DNA of 64,000 nt from a bacterium (GTDB taxonomy: Bacteria > UBA8248): NCBI GenBank assembly GCA_022825065.1, contig JAJDYR010000022.1, positions 161,021 to 225,020 of the forward strand, given 5' to 3'. Shown one piece after another: positions 28,937-39,228 of this stretch (its first letter is position 1; every line of letters begins with the position of its first letter). The translations under genes were made by a program, and so were the position numbers. The notes beneath the pieces are model-generated. The model did not search any database. It was given only the letters and a program-made list of their open reading frames with translations, and was not told the DNA's origin.

Positions 28937-29581
28937 TCAGCCCTTGGGGCTGAACTGCGTCGCTTTTCTGTCGGGCCGCTGCATGTCGAACACGTCGTGC
29001 GAGCGGCAATACCCGTTGCCCGCGAGCCTGCCCACGGGCCGGAGCAGCACGGGGTCGATGTATTTCCCCTCCTCTATCATCACGTCCTCGCGCACGTGCC
29101 AGCGCACCACCTCGCCGATGATGACGTTCGTCAGGTGCTCGCGCCCGTTCGTGATGAGATGGCGGAACTGGCACTCCATGGCCACGGGCGCTTCTGCGAT
29201 GCGGGGCGCCTTCACGAGGTCGGAATCCATCGGCGTCAGGCCCGCCTCTTCGAACTCGCTCACCTCGAAGGGGTAGTCGTCCGCGCAGACGTTCATCTGC
29301 TCCTCCAGGCCGTCCACCACCGTGTGGATGACGTAGCCCTGCGTCTCCATGATGTTGCGCGCCGTGTCCTTGTAGGAACTTTCGCGCACGCCCACCGATA
29401 TCGAGAGCAGGGGCGGGTCGTGCCCCACGCAGGTGAAGAAGCTGAAGGGGGCGAGGTTCGCGTAGCCGTCAGCACTGATGGTGCTCACCCAGGCGATGGG
29501 CCTCGGCACGACGGAGCCGACGAGCAAGCGGTAGTTCTGCCGCCAGTGGTTGTCGGCGGGGTCGATGGTTTTATAGTTCAT
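28937..29581 (-). CDS. Flavin reductase-like FMN-binding protein
   Basis: VVPRPIAWVSTISADGYANLAPFSFFTCVGHDPPLLSISV. Confidence 0.9.
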   Translation of the reverse strand: MNYKTIDPADNHWRQNYRLLVGSVVPRPIAWVSTISADGYANLAPFSFFTCVGHDPPLLSISVGVRESSYKDTARNIMETQGYVIHTVVDGLEEQMNVCADDYPFEVSEFEEAGLTPMDSDLVKAPRIAEAPVAMECQFRHLITNGREHLTNVIIGEVVRWHVREDVMIEEGKYIDPVLLRPVGRLAGNGYCRSHDVFDMQRPDRKATQFSPKG

Positions 29582-29661
29582 GCGTTTTCATGCTCCTGTC
29601 GAAATAAGCCGTTTAGCGCGTCCTTGCGCCGTTGATGGCGGGCGTTTCAAGGCCATAAGAA

Positions 29662-30477
29662 TCAAACGCCATAATCCGCAGACGCCATCGCCGATTCCAT
29701 CGCCGTGAAGCACGCCCCCTGCGGGTCCATGATTCCGCCGATTCTGCCCACGTCGGGGATATCCATCGGGGGGAACGTGCCCTGCCCGCCCAGGCCGATT
29801 GCCTTCTCGAGCGCGGCGTCGAAGTTCTCCACCCCGAAATACACCCCCCAGTGCGGGGGCATTCCGCCCATCTCGGGGGTGAGTTCGAGCATCCCGGCGC
29901 GCGGCTCCTCGCCGCTCATGAACACCGTGTAGTCCCCACCCGCTGGGTTGGGCGTCACCGTACTCGTCCAGCCGAACAGGTCGGCGTAGAAAGCGCCCGC
30001 ACGCACAACGTCTTTCGTGAGCAGTTCGTTCCAGTTGAGCGCGCCCGGCTCGCCGATGACGTCGGCCCCCTTGTGCGCCTTGGGCTGCCAGAGGCACAGG
30101 AACGCCTCGCCCGGGTCGCGAATCATCGCCATGCGGCCCACGTCGGGCACGTCGCACGGCTCCTGGGGCACACTCCCGCCCAGTTGGGCTGCTTTTTTCA
30201 CGGTCTCGTCCACATTCTCGACCGACACATAGCTCTGCCAGAAGGAGGGGTGGCCGCTTTCGAGCATTCCCGGAAACATCTCGAACATGGCGCAGACCTG
30301 TTTTCCCTCTTTCGAGAAGATGGTGTAGACGGCCTCGTTTATCATGGGCAGTTCCTCGAACGTCCAGCCGAACAGGGACGTGTAGAAATCCCTGGAGACG
30401 CCCACTTCTTTCGCCACCAGATCGGCCCAGCAGAAACTTCCCGGCGCGTATTCCTTGACTTCAGACACGAATCTCAT
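29662..30477 (-). CDS. VOC family (glyoxalase-like) two-domain protein
   Basis: Two copies of the GxFCWxDL...FYxxLFGWT pattern. Confidence 0.88.
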   Translation of the reverse strand: MRFVSEVKEYAPGSFCWADLVAKEVGVSRDFYTSLFGWTFEELPMINEAVYTIFSKEGKQVCAMFEMFPGMLESGHPSFWQSYVSVENVDETVKKAAQLGGSVPQEPCDVPDVGRMAMIRDPGEAFLCLWQPKAHKGADVIGEPGALNWNELLTKDVVRAGAFYADLFGWTSTVTPNPAGGDYTVFMSGEEPRAGMLELTPEMGGMPPHWGVYFGVENFDAALEKAIGLGGQGTFPPMDIPDVGRIGGIMDPQGACFTAMESAMASADYGV

Positions 30478-30589
30478 TCCTCCATGGATGACGGCGAATG
30501 ATACGAATTTCTATCCTATATATGACGGTAAATCATGACTGGGATTCGGGGGAAAATCATAGCGCGAAGCGGCGGCGGCGAACAAGCGC

Positions 30590-32731
30590 TCAAGCGTCCG
30601 CATCGTATTCATAGCGCAGGCCGTCGGGCTCATCGGGATCGGCAAGGCGCGAGGCGGGCTCCGAGGCGTCTTCATCCTGCGGCGCCCCTATCGCCTCCTC
30701 CTCCAGCAGCCAGCGCTCATAGAGATCATTTGGCAATTCCTCCACGTATCTCGAAAGTCTGGAGAACGCGCCCCTGTTCCACTTCTCGCTCTCGAGCATG
30801 GGCTGGCACATGTAGAGTTCGTCCTTCGCCCGCGTGAGGGCGACGTAGAAAAGCCGCCTCTCCTCCTCTTCTCCCCCCGGGTCCGGCAGCGAGCGCGGCG
30901 AGGGAAAACGGGTATCGGTGAGCCAGATGAGGAACACCACCTTCCACTCCAGGCCTTTCGCCTGGTGAACCGAGGTCAGGACCATCGACTCGTCCGGCTC
31001 GTCTCGATCGCCCGAAGCCGCGGGACCGGCTGCTGCGGCCGTACCCATGAGCGCGAGTTCGGAGAGAAACGCCGCCGCCCCGTCGTACTGCACCGCGTAT
31101 TCCGCGAGCTGGCGCACGTCCTCTTTGCGTGCTTCGGCGTCCTCGAAGGTGTTCTCGACGTATTTCTCATAAAAGCGATCCAGCACGAGGGTGATCATCT
31201 CCGTCGGCGGCAGGGCGGATGGCTTCTCTCCCGCGGCGGCGCGGGGCGCGCCCGTCAGCTCGACGACAAGCTTCCTGAAAATCTCGAAACTCGCGCGCGC
31301 TTTCCCCGGGACAAAACTCACCTCTCCACTCTCCAGAAAGGAGAAGGGCTCCTCCCATATCCGCACCTGCTCCCAGACCCGGTGCGCCGTCACGTCCCCC
31401 ACGCCGGGCAGGAGCTTGAGCGCGCGCTTCCAGGCCAACTCGTCCGAAGGGGAACTCACGAGCCTTAAAAACGCCGTGACGTCCTTGATGTGGCGCTGCT
31501 CGAAAAAGCGCAGCCCGCTCCTGATCTCGAAGGGAATCCCCCGGCGCGTGAGCTCCATCTGAAGCTCCATCGAGTGGTAGTGCGCCCGGTAGAGCACGGC
31601 GATCTGGGAGAGCGGCACGTCCTCCTCATCGCGCAGCGCGAGCGTGCGGTCGACCACGAAGTCCGCCTGCTGCATGGCGTCGCGCGCGGCCACGAGGGCG
31701 GGCTTCATCCCCTCGCCGCGCGTGGTCTTGAGGTTTTTTTCGAACTGACGCCTGTTGTGAGAGATGGAAGCGTTGGCCAGCGCGAGGATGTTGGACGTGC
31801 TCCTGTAGTTTTCTTCGAGGCGGAAGAGTCTGGCACCCGGGTATCGCTCCGGAAAAGTGATGATGTTCTCGAAATGAGCACCCCGGAAACTGTAGATGCT
31901 CTGCGCGTCATCACCCACCACTGTGACGTTTCTCTGCTCACCGGCCAGGAGGTCCACCAGGTCGGCCTGCACCTTGTTGGTGTCCTGGTATTCATCCACG
32001 AGGATGTAGCGAAAGCGCGCCTGGAGTTCTTGTCTTACTTCTTCGTTTTCCGCGAGCAAATCCCGCGTGAGGGAGAGGAGGCCCGAGAAATCCACCGCCT
32101 GAATCTCTTTCTTGCGCTCTTCGTATCGGGCGGCGATTTGCTCCATCTCGCCCACGCGGTCCGCCAGGTAAGAGTAGCGATTCAGCACCGTCTCGGCGAC
32201 GCTTCGGTCGGTATCGGCGGCCAAAGCGAAGATCGATTCCAGCACGCGGCCTCTCGGGAAATACTTCTCTTTGGGGTCGAACCCCGCGAGGCGGATGCAC
32301 TCGGTCACGAGATCGGCCGCGTCCTCGCGGTCCAGGATGGTGAAACTCGGCCCGTATCCGATGAGGTTTCCGTACCGCCTGAGTATCAGATTCCCCACGT
32401 GGTGGAACGTGCCGCCCCAGACGCGCCGGGCGTCGGTCTGGATCAAGGAGGCGGCCCGGTGGAGCATCTCGCGCGCCGCCTTGTTCGTGAAGGTGACGAG
32501 GAGGATGGATTCAGGGGCGACGCCGTCTTCCACGAGGCGCGCGAGGCGATAGGTGATGGTGTGCGTCTTGCCGCTGCCCGCCCCTGCGATGACGAGCAGC
32601 GGCCCCCCGCCCGCCATCACGACCTCTAATTGCTGGGGGTTGAGCTTCTCCTCATACGCCTTGCGCCGCGCGGGCGAAGCCGCGGGCCGCTTTATCGTGT
32701 ACGTTCTGTGCTCGCGCGCGCTCATTTTCAT
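30590..32731 (-). CDS. UvrD/PcrA-type ATP-dependent DNA helicase
   Basis: LLVIAGAGSGKTHTITYRLARL, ILVDEYQDTNKVQ, VVGDDAQSIYSFRGA, VHQAKGLEWKVVFL. Confidence 0.95.
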   Translation of the reverse strand: MKMSAREHRTYTIKRPAASPARRKAYEEKLNPQQLEVVMAGGGPLLVIAGAGSGKTHTITYRLARLVEDGVAPESILLVTFTNKAAREMLHRAASLIQTDARRVWGGTFHHVGNLILRRYGNLIGYGPSFTILDREDAADLVTECIRLAGFDPKEKYFPRGRVLESIFALAADTDRSVAETVLNRYSYLADRVGEMEQIAARYEERKKEIQAVDFSGLLSLTRDLLAENEEVRQELQARFRYILVDEYQDTNKVQADLVDLLAGEQRNVTVVGDDAQSIYSFRGAHFENIITFPERYPGARLFRLEENYRSTSNILALANASISHNRRQFEKNLKTTRGEGMKPALVAARDAMQQADFVVDRTLALRDEEDVPLSQIAVLYRAHYHSMELQMELTRRGIPFEIRSGLRFFEQRHIKDVTAFLRLVSSPSDELAWKRALKLLPGVGDVTAHRVWEQVRIWEEPFSFLESGEVSFVPGKARASFEIFRKLVVELTGAPRAAAGEKPSALPPTEMITLVLDRFYEKYVENTFEDAEARKEDVRQLAEYAVQYDGAAAFLSELALMGTAAAAGPAASGDRDEPDESMVLTSVHQAKGLEWKVVFLIWLTDTRFPSPRSLPDPGGEEEERRLFYVALTRAKDELYMCQPMLESEKWNRGAFSRLSRYVEELPNDLYERWLLEEEAIGAPQDEDASEPASRLADPDEPDGLRYEYDADA

Positions 32732-32878
32732 ACTCGCTGCGGTTAAAGTTCTTCATCGCTACATTTCAGCACCTTAACGCTTCTCGGCGCATTGGCCTAA
32801 CCGTCCGTTCAGTTGACAGGCGAACGCCCCCGAAGATAAGGTGAGTCCATACACGACATCACAGGCCGGAGCGTTCCG

Positions 32879-33070
32879 ATGGGCGGATACCAGACATTCC
32901 TGGACGGCGTGGCCCTGGGCTTTTTCCTGGGGTTCATCGCCTTTTATCTGCTGCACCGCTGCATGGCGCCGAAACGGAAAAAACCGAAAAGCGATGTCGA
33001 CCGCCTCGTCGACGACATCCAGGACTACTACCGGAACGTCTCCGACCCCGAGGGCAGGGACTACGACTGA
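32879..33070 (+). CDS. Small single-TM hypothetical protein
   Basis: 63 aa, MGGYQTFLDGVALGFFLGFIAFYLLHRCMAPKRKKPKSDVDRLVDDIQDYYRN; divergent from flanking genes. Confidence 0.5.
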   Translation: MGGYQTFLDGVALGFFLGFIAFYLLHRCMAPKRKKPKSDVDRLVDDIQDYYRNVSDPEGRDYD

Positions 33071-33097
33071 GCCGCGCACTCACCCCGCGGCACATCC

Positions 33098-33745
33098 TCA
33101 GATATAGGGCTGATACGGATTCCGCTCGGAGACGGGCGCGTCTTGTAAGTGCGCCAGGGAGTTCATCGTCACGACGCTCCAGCCCCGCTCGGGCGAATGC
33201 TCGATGATGTTCATGGCGGCGTTGTGCTGGCGTATCCGCCGGAAGCCGTCGAGTTCCACGCCCAGAATCCTGCACAGGATCATGATGATCGCCAGATTGT
33301 GGCTCACCGCCGCGATGACCTCGTTTTCATGCGCCGCGAGGAAGCGCTCCACCGCCGCCCAGGCCCTCTCCTGCAACTCCGGGAGCGTCTCGCCGCCCGG
33401 CATTCGCGCGCGGGCGGGATGGTCCCGCCATACGCGCATGAAATCGGGGTGCGTCTCGGGGAGCCGCCGGAAGGGTTCTCCCTCGAGTTCGCCCTGGTTC
33501 AACTCGGCGATGCCCGCCTCCTCGAACAGGGGCGCGTCGAGAGCTTGCGCGACGATTTCGGCGGTGCGCCTCGCGCGCCTGAGCGGGCTCGCGTAGACGC
33601 AGGCGATCGGGCGTCCGCGCAGCGCGCAGGCGAGCGCTTCGGCCTGCGCGACGCCCACGTCGTTGAGCGCGGTGTCGGAGACGCCCTGGATGCGCTGTTC
33701 GACGTTCCAGTCCGTCTCGCCGTGCCGCAAGAGATAGAGAAGCAA
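33098..33745 (-). CDS. Histidine phosphatase family protein
   Basis: LYLLRHGETDWNVEQRIQG. Confidence 0.93.
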   Translation of the reverse strand: MLLYLLRHGETDWNVEQRIQGVSDTALNDVGVAQAEALACALRGRPIACVYASPLRRARRTAEIVAQALDAPLFEEAGIAELNQGELEGEPFRRLPETHPDFMRVWRDHPARARMPGGETLPELQERAWAAVERFLAAHENEVIAAVSHNLAIIMILCRILGVELDGFRRIRQHNAAMNIIEHSPERGWSVVTMNSLAHLQDAPVSERNPYQPYI

Positions 33746-33787
33746 TGCGAAAAACTCCGGTGGGGCGACGCCCGGGCGAGCCTCGCC

Positions 33788-34351
33788 TTAGTTGTTGTCC
33801 TCTTTCAGGAAATCATCGGGCTTGAGGTCCTTGAGCCATTCCTTGATGTCCTCGGGCTCTTCCTCCAACGGCTTTTCCGACTCGGGGGGCGCGTCTTCCC
33901 CGCTGCCCGCCTCCACCCCGGAGACGCCCTCTTTCACTTCCTCTTCGTTGAACTGGATGCTCTTCGCCTCCTCGAGCACCTTCTCCTCCACGAAAATCGG
34001 ACTGCCCATGCGAAGGGCCACGGCGATGGCGTCGGAGGGCCTCGAATCGACGACGATTTCCGATCCGTTCACGGAAAGATGAATCTCGGCGAAAAATGTG
34101 TTGTCTTTCAGATCGTTGATGAGGATTCTATCGACCCGGCCCTTCAAGTCGTTAATCATGTTCTTGATCAGATCGTGGGTCATCGGCCGCGGCGTCTCGA
34201 AGCTCTCGATCTCGCGCGCGATGGCGTGCGCCTCGAAAATGCCCACCCAGATGGGCAGCGCTCGATCGCCCTCGGTCTCGCGCAGCACCACAATCGGCAC
34301 GTTGGTGTGCGGATCGAGCGTGAGGCCTTTGACTTTCATCTCGATCATCAT
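33788..34351 (-). CDS. Bifunctional nuclease (DUF151) family protein
   Basis: LPIWVGIFEAHAIAREIE...DSRPSDAIAVALRMGSPIFV. Confidence 0.92.
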   Translation of the reverse strand: MMIEMKVKGLTLDPHTNVPIVVLRETEGDRALPIWVGIFEAHAIAREIESFETPRPMTHDLIKNMINDLKGRVDRILINDLKDNTFFAEIHLSVNGSEIVVDSRPSDAIAVALRMGSPIFVEEKVLEEAKSIQFNEEEVKEGVSGVEAGSGEDAPPESEKPLEEEPEDIKEWLKDLKPDDFLKEDNN

Positions 34352-35796
34352 TCGTCTTCCTCCATCGCCACGGCGCTCGGCGGCGAGACGCCCGCCAGAG
34401 AGTGAACCCCGCCCCGCATGATTTTCACCTCGACCACGTCTCCAGGCTCTGGCGTAAAACCCTCCGCGTATAATTGTACCCTGTGATTGCCCCGGCTGCG
34501 ACCCGCAAACCAGTTCGAGTCCGATTCATCCGCAAAATCGGGGCAGCCCGCGCATCCGGCGGGCGCGCTCTTGGGCTTCACCGCGCTCTCGACCATCACC
34601 TGCTGGATGCTCCCGACGAGCTCCGCATGCAGATTCTCCGTCACCTCGCGCTGCACCCGGCTCGCCTCTTCGAAGCGCTCGGTGAGCACTTCCTCGGGAA
34701 GGGTGTCTTCCATCGCGAACGCGGGCGTACCGGGCCGGGGGGAGTATTTGAACATGTAGATGTTGTCGTAGCGCGCCTCGCGCAGGACGCGCAGCGTATC
34801 CTCGAAATCCGCATCCCGCTCGCCGGGGAAGCCGATGATGACGTCGGAAGTCAACACGCCGTCCTTCACGCGGTCTCTGAAGAGAGAGACTTTTTCGAGA
34901 TATTCCTCCGCCGTGTAGCCGCGCTCCATGCGCGCGAGCACCGCGTCCGCCCCCGATTGAACCGGAAGATGAAGATGCTCGCACACCTTGGGGGATTCCC
35001 CCATCGCGTCGACCATGTCCTCATCACAATCCTTGGGGTGCGACGTCATGAAGCGGATGCGCTCGAGGCCGTCCACCTCGTTCAGGCGCCTCATCAGCCC
35101 GCCGAACGTAAGCTCTTCCGGGGACTTGCGGCCGTAGGAGTTCACGTTCTGGCCCAGGAGCGTGACCTCGCGAAAGCCCTCCCCCACCGCGCGCTCGACT
35201 TCGTCCACGATGAGTTCGCTCGGCTTGCTCCACTCGGGTCCGCGCGTGTAGGGCACGACGCAGAAGGTGCAGAAATTATCGCACCCGCGCGCGATGCTCA
35301 CGAAGGCGTTCAGGCCGCCGCCGCGCACCATCGGAGCGAGTTCGGTGAAATCAGGCGCGATAGGCTCGGTATCGACCACCCGGCGCTCTTCCATCTCCTC
35401 GAGCAGCATCGGGAGCTTGGCGATGTTCTGGGTGCCGAAGACGAGGTCGACCGCTTTGCCGCGCTTCGCTATCGCCTCCCCGTCTCGCGTGGCGAAACAG
35501 CCGCACACGCCGACTTTGAGCGCGGGGTTTGTTTTCTTGAGCTTGTCGAGGCGCCCGATCTGGCTATAAACCTTCTGCTCCGCCTTGTCGCGTATCGAGC
35601 AGGTATTCAGCAGGATGAGGTCGGCCGACTCGTTCGATTCGGTCTCCTCATACCCTTCGGCCTCCAGATATCCGGTAATCGTCTCCGTATCGTAACGGTT
35701 CATCTGGCAGCCGTATGTGAATATCTTGAACTTCTTGCTCAAGGTGCGCTCCCCTCGTTGCCTGGGTCCGGCGGTCCTGCGATTCTTTGGGGCCAT
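34348..35796 (-). CDS. miaB: tRNA-2-methylthio-N6-dimethylallyladenosine synthase
   Basis: YGCQMNRYDTETITGYL, radical-SAM ARGCDNFCTFCVVPYTRGPEWSK; start chosen at MAPKNRR. Confidence 0.95.
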   Translation of the reverse strand: MAPKNRRTAGPRQRGERTLSKKFKIFTYGCQMNRYDTETITGYLEAEGYEETESNESADLILLNTCSIRDKAEQKVYSQIGRLDKLKKTNPALKVGVCGCFATRDGEAIAKRGKAVDLVFGTQNIAKLPMLLEEMEERRVVDTEPIAPDFTELAPMVRGGGLNAFVSIARGCDNFCTFCVVPYTRGPEWSKPSELIVDEVERAVGEGFREVTLLGQNVNSYGRKSPEELTFGGLMRRLNEVDGLERIRFMTSHPKDCDEDMVDAMGESPKVCEHLHLPVQSGADAVLARMERGYTAEEYLEKVSLFRDRVKDGVLTSDVIIGFPGERDADFEDTLRVLREARYDNIYMFKYSPRPGTPAFAMEDTLPEEVLTERFEEASRVQREVTENLHAELVGSIQQVMVESAVKPKSAPAGCAGCPDFADESDSNWFAGRSRGNHRVQLYAEGFTPEPGDVVEVKIMRGGVHSLAGVSPPSAVAMEEDE

Positions 35797-35907
35797 ATTG
35801 CGAGGGCGCGTTTTCGATGTCAACTTGAAAGATGGAAAAGAAACATCGAATTTGATAAGCCTGTCGAGGGTTTGTGCTTTTTTCTTCTCTTTCACGAGAA
35901 ATACGCC

Positions 35908-36468
35908 ATGCGCGTGGTTTGTTTTCATGGTAGACGCGAAATCGGCGGGGAGGCCCTCTTCCTGAGCGCTGCCCGAATCTTCGCCGGCGCGGCCAACCAT
36001 GCCGGGTTCTCCGCCCAGGTGCGCACGCCCGGGTTCCCCTCCCCGCCGGGCTCGCCCGACCGGGCCGTGGTGAAAATTTCACGCGAACAACTCTCCGACC
36101 TCGCCATCCCGGCGGAGTACGATCTCGAAATCGTCTGCGACCCCCTCCTCGCCGTCGTGCCCCCGATGGGGAATGCGCTCAAACCGGGCGGCGTCCTCGT
36201 CCTCAACACGCAAAGCGCCATCCGAAGCCGCGAGATCCGCATCGCCTCGGTGGATATCGACGCCATCGCCTTAAAATACGCCGCAGCGCCCGAGGCGGCG
36301 CATCTGGGCGCGGCGCTGGCCGGCTGGGAGGCGCTCGAGGGAGGGATATCGACCCGAAACGCCATCGAGGCATACCGCGAAATAAAGGGAGAGGCCATGC
36401 GGGAGACGGAAGAAAAAGCCCTTGCCGAGGCCGCCTCGACGACGAAAAGAGCGCTTAGCGCCGAATAA
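35908..36468 (+). CDS. 2-oxoacid:acceptor oxidoreductase gamma-subunit-like protein
   Basis: MRVVCFHGRREIGGEALFLSAARIFAGAANHAGFSAQVRTPGFPSP; C-terminal part of the 34474..36468 ORF; diverges from miaB. Confidence 0.7.
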   Translation: MRVVCFHGRREIGGEALFLSAARIFAGAANHAGFSAQVRTPGFPSPPGSPDRAVVKISREQLSDLAIPAEYDLEIVCDPLLAVVPPMGNALKPGGVLVLNTQSAIRSREIRIASVDIDAIALKYAAAPEAAHLGAALAGWEALEGGISTRNAIEAYREIKGEAMRETEEKALAEAASTTKRALSAE

Positions 36469-36489
36469 CGGGAAGACAGCCCGAGTGGG

Positions 36490-36828
36490 GGTTGTTGAAA
36501 AAATCCGAGAGAGAGGAATGACTCCCCCCTTGAGGGGGTTGTTGAAAAAGTCCTTGAATAGGAAATCCCATAAAACCAACCCCCCCTACCCCCCCTTGTC
36601 AGGGGGGCAAGAAAAAGCAAAACCCTCTCAGCCCGGCGGGGACGCATCGCCTTTTTATACCCCCCTGTCAAGGGGGGGTAGGGGGGGTTGCCTTTCGACG
36701 AGGGAAGTCGGGGGTTCGCGCGAAAGCGGCCTTCCCGCTAAAGGCAATATCCCACGATGAGAGGTTTTTCAACAGCCCCGTCGGGGGCGTCGCTTTTACC
36801 CCCTGAAAAGAGGGCTTTTTCAACAACC
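36490..36828. mobile_element. 339-bp non-autonomous element (MITE) with 13-bp perfect TIRs and 9-bp TSD
   Basis: GGTTGTTGAAAAA...TTTTTCAACAACC; flanking CCGAGTGGG at 36481-36489 and 36829-36837. Confidence 0.75.
36577..36691. repeat. C-rich inverted-repeat module, second copy
   Basis: caaccccccctacccccccttgtcagggggg ... cccccctgtcaagggggggtagggggggttg. Confidence 0.75.
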
Positions 36829-36919
36829 CCGAGTGGGACGCATTGTTCTTTCGCATTGACCTCCCCTCGGCGCAAAGTGTAATTTGAGCGCATAAACTCC
36901 CGCCCCACGGAAAAACCGG

Positions 36920-38164
36920 ATGATGCGACTCCCGCGCACAGGCGCGCCCTGCCTCTTGCTCATCGCTCTACTGATCTCAGGATGCTCCTCGTTTCACGGG
37001 AATTTTCTCGTGCGCCTCCTCTCGCCTAAACCCTTCGAAATCAGCCTTTGGGTGCAGGCGGAGGGCGCGAACAAAACCCTGGACAGCGCAGAGAAGGTCA
37101 AGGCGCTGGTGAAGCGCGCGCGCTCCGCGGGCGTTACGGACATCTACGCGCAGGTCTACCGTTCGGGACGCGCGTGGTTCCCAACGAAGCTGGCGGATGA
37201 TTCTCCCTCAAAACGCGCCGGGCAGGACCCGCTGGCCCTGCTGCTCGATCTGGCCTCCCGAGGCGAGGAATTCGAGCGCCCCATCAAGGTCCACGCGTGG
37301 ATAAACGCATTCGCCCTTGCGAGAAACAAAAAAGCGCCCATCATCCGCGAACTTGGCACAGAAGCCGTTCTCAAGGATCAATACGGGCGCTCGCTGCTCG
37401 AATATCCTCTTTCGGGAAAACCCGCATGGGCGAAAGGCTTCGGCCTGGGAACGCCCGGCATCTTTCTCGACCCCGGCAATCCGGCCGTGCGCAAGCGCAT
37501 CATCGACGTCGCGGCGGATTTGGTGAAAAAATATCCACGCCTTGCGGGAATACATCTCGATTTCATCCGCTATCCCTACGCGCTTCCCATATCGCCGGGT
37601 TCCAGCTTCTCTTCGCGTCTTGATTTCGGCTACAACGAGGCCTCGGTCGCCCGCTTCGCGCAAGAAACCCGGAAAACCGCGCCGCGCGCAGGCTCGGGCG
37701 TGAAGCGCGCCGACGCGGCGGCCTGGGATGCCTGGCGGCGCGCGCAAGTCTCGGAGGCGGTCCGCGGCGTTTATGAAACAACCAGAGGTTTAAGGGGTCA
37801 AGTGATTGTTTCCGCTGCCGTTCTTTCCTGGGCGGAGCGGGCCTATCTCTCCGCGTTTCAGGACTGGCGCGGCTGGCTGGAAGGCGGGTTTCTCGATAAG
37901 GCAGTCGTGATGAATTATACGAGAGATATTCATCTGGCCGCTCAGATCAGCCGAAGCGCACTAGCCGCCAGGAGGGTGGAAACCCCGAATCCAAGCGCGC
38001 CCAAGGTCGTCATCGGCCTGGGCGCATATCTGTTCACCAAAAATCCGGCGAGCGTGTGGCGCGAATGGCGTGCCGCCCGGGATGCCGGCGCCGACGGCGT
38101 CGCCCTTTTCTCCTACGATCAGATGGTCGGGAACGATGCGATGTGGAAATTCCCCGTCCGGTGA
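36920..38164 (+). CDS. Lipoprotein with glycoside-hydrolase-like (GHL10/DUF187-type) domain
   Basis: Lipobox LLIALLISGCSS; VTDIYAQVYRSGRAWF, IHLDFIRYPYALP. Confidence 0.75.
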   Translation: MMRLPRTGAPCLLLIALLISGCSSFHGNFLVRLLSPKPFEISLWVQAEGANKTLDSAEKVKALVKRARSAGVTDIYAQVYRSGRAWFPTKLADDSPSKRAGQDPLALLLDLASRGEEFERPIKVHAWINAFALARNKKAPIIRELGTEAVLKDQYGRSLLEYPLSGKPAWAKGFGLGTPGIFLDPGNPAVRKRIIDVAADLVKKYPRLAGIHLDFIRYPYALPISPGSSFSSRLDFGYNEASVARFAQETRKTAPRAGSGVKRADAAAWDAWRRAQVSEAVRGVYETTRGLRGQVIVSAAVLSWAERAYLSAFQDWRGWLEGGFLDKAVVMNYTRDIHLAAQISRSALAARRVETPNPSAPKVVIGLGAYLFTKNPASVWREWRAARDAGADGVALFSYDQMVGNDAMWKFPVR

Positions 38165-38385
38165 TTTCAGCGCGATCCCTTGGCAGACAGGCGTTTTGCG
38201 CTTGCAAGCAATGGCGTAGATAGCTATAATCCGCTCGTCGTTACAGAATCACCCGCCCCGTATTTTACCTCCGCCTAAAACATTTTTGGATTTCTGTTGT
38301 TGGACGTTGTTTCAGCAAACAGAGCAGGCGTGAGCGCGCACGCACCGCCCGCGAGCCGCTCAGGGCGAAAGAGGAGAAGAAGAAA

Positions 38386-38658
38386 ATGAACAAAGGTGAA
38401 CTCGCAGACGCCATCGCCGCGCAGGCGAACCTGAGCAAGTCGAGCGCCCAGGGCGTAGTCAACGCATTCGTGGGCGCCGTAACCTCGGCTCTCCAGAGCG
38501 GGGACAAGGTGACGCTGACGGGCTTCGGCACATTCAGCGTCTCCCAGCGGGCGGCCCGCAAGGCGCGCAACCCGAGAACGGGCGAGGAGATTATGGTGGC
38601 GGCGGCCACCGTGCCGAAATTCAAGGCGGGAGCCGGCCTGAAGGCCTCAGTGAACTAG
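38386..38658 (+). CDS. HU-family DNA-binding protein
   Basis: MNKGELADAIAAQANLSKSSAQGVVNAFVGAV...GFGTFSVSQRAARKARNPRTGEEI. Confidence 0.97.
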   Translation: MNKGELADAIAAQANLSKSSAQGVVNAFVGAVTSALQSGDKVTLTGFGTFSVSQRAARKARNPRTGEEIMVAAATVPKFKAGAGLKASVN

Positions 38659-38913
38659 AGTTCGCAACTCCGAGCGCCGACAATCCGCCTCGTCGCAGAA
38701 GCAGAAACAAACTAGAAACTGCGGGATGTTTCTGCGCAAAAACTGAGAAAATCGCGCGGCCGGGCGTCGCAGTGTGCGGTGATTTTCGCTTGGACGGCGG
38801 CGTTGAAGCAACCTCCATGGACGAGAGGGTTGTTGTGCTTGAACATATATGTTAGGACTTAATTGGATCTGGGGACCCAGCTACCTTTCTTCTCTTCATA
38901 AGGATTCAATACG

Positions 38914-39081
38914 ATGAACTGGGTCACATTGCTGGATCAATCCAACTTCCCGATGATCATCCTGTTTGGGATGGGCTGGTTTTCCCTGTGGCGGAAAATA
39001 AGCGGACTTGAAGCGCGGATATCACACATCGAAGGCGTGATGGAAGGCTGGCTGTCGCCACGCCCGCCGGCCCAGGATTGA
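38914..39081 (+). CDS. Small membrane-anchored hypothetical protein (55 aa)
   Basis: MNWVTLLDQSNFPMIILFGMGWFSLWRKISGLEARISHIEGVMEGWLSPRPPAQD. Confidence 0.45.
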   Translation: MNWVTLLDQSNFPMIILFGMGWFSLWRKISGLEARISHIEGVMEGWLSPRPPAQD

Positions 39082-39228
39082 CCACCCGCCGCACCGCCTC
39101 CCTCGGGAAAATACTCTCTCGAACGCGGGCGTGTCCTGCGTCGCCCCGATACTTCTTTTCTGATGCCCGGCAAAGTCCTTATGCGGACGGACAATTTCCA
39201 TAATGTTTCACCACAGATGTGCGTGAAG

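Noticed and set aside
31490-32629. 379-aa + strand ORF (also 33149..34405)
   Set aside because: Antisense to the UvrD helicase and to the phosphatase/DUF151 genes respectively.
34474-35907. N-terminal part of the 664-aa + strand ORF 34474..36468
   Set aside because: Antisense to miaB; only the segment from ATG 35908 has family-like sequence.
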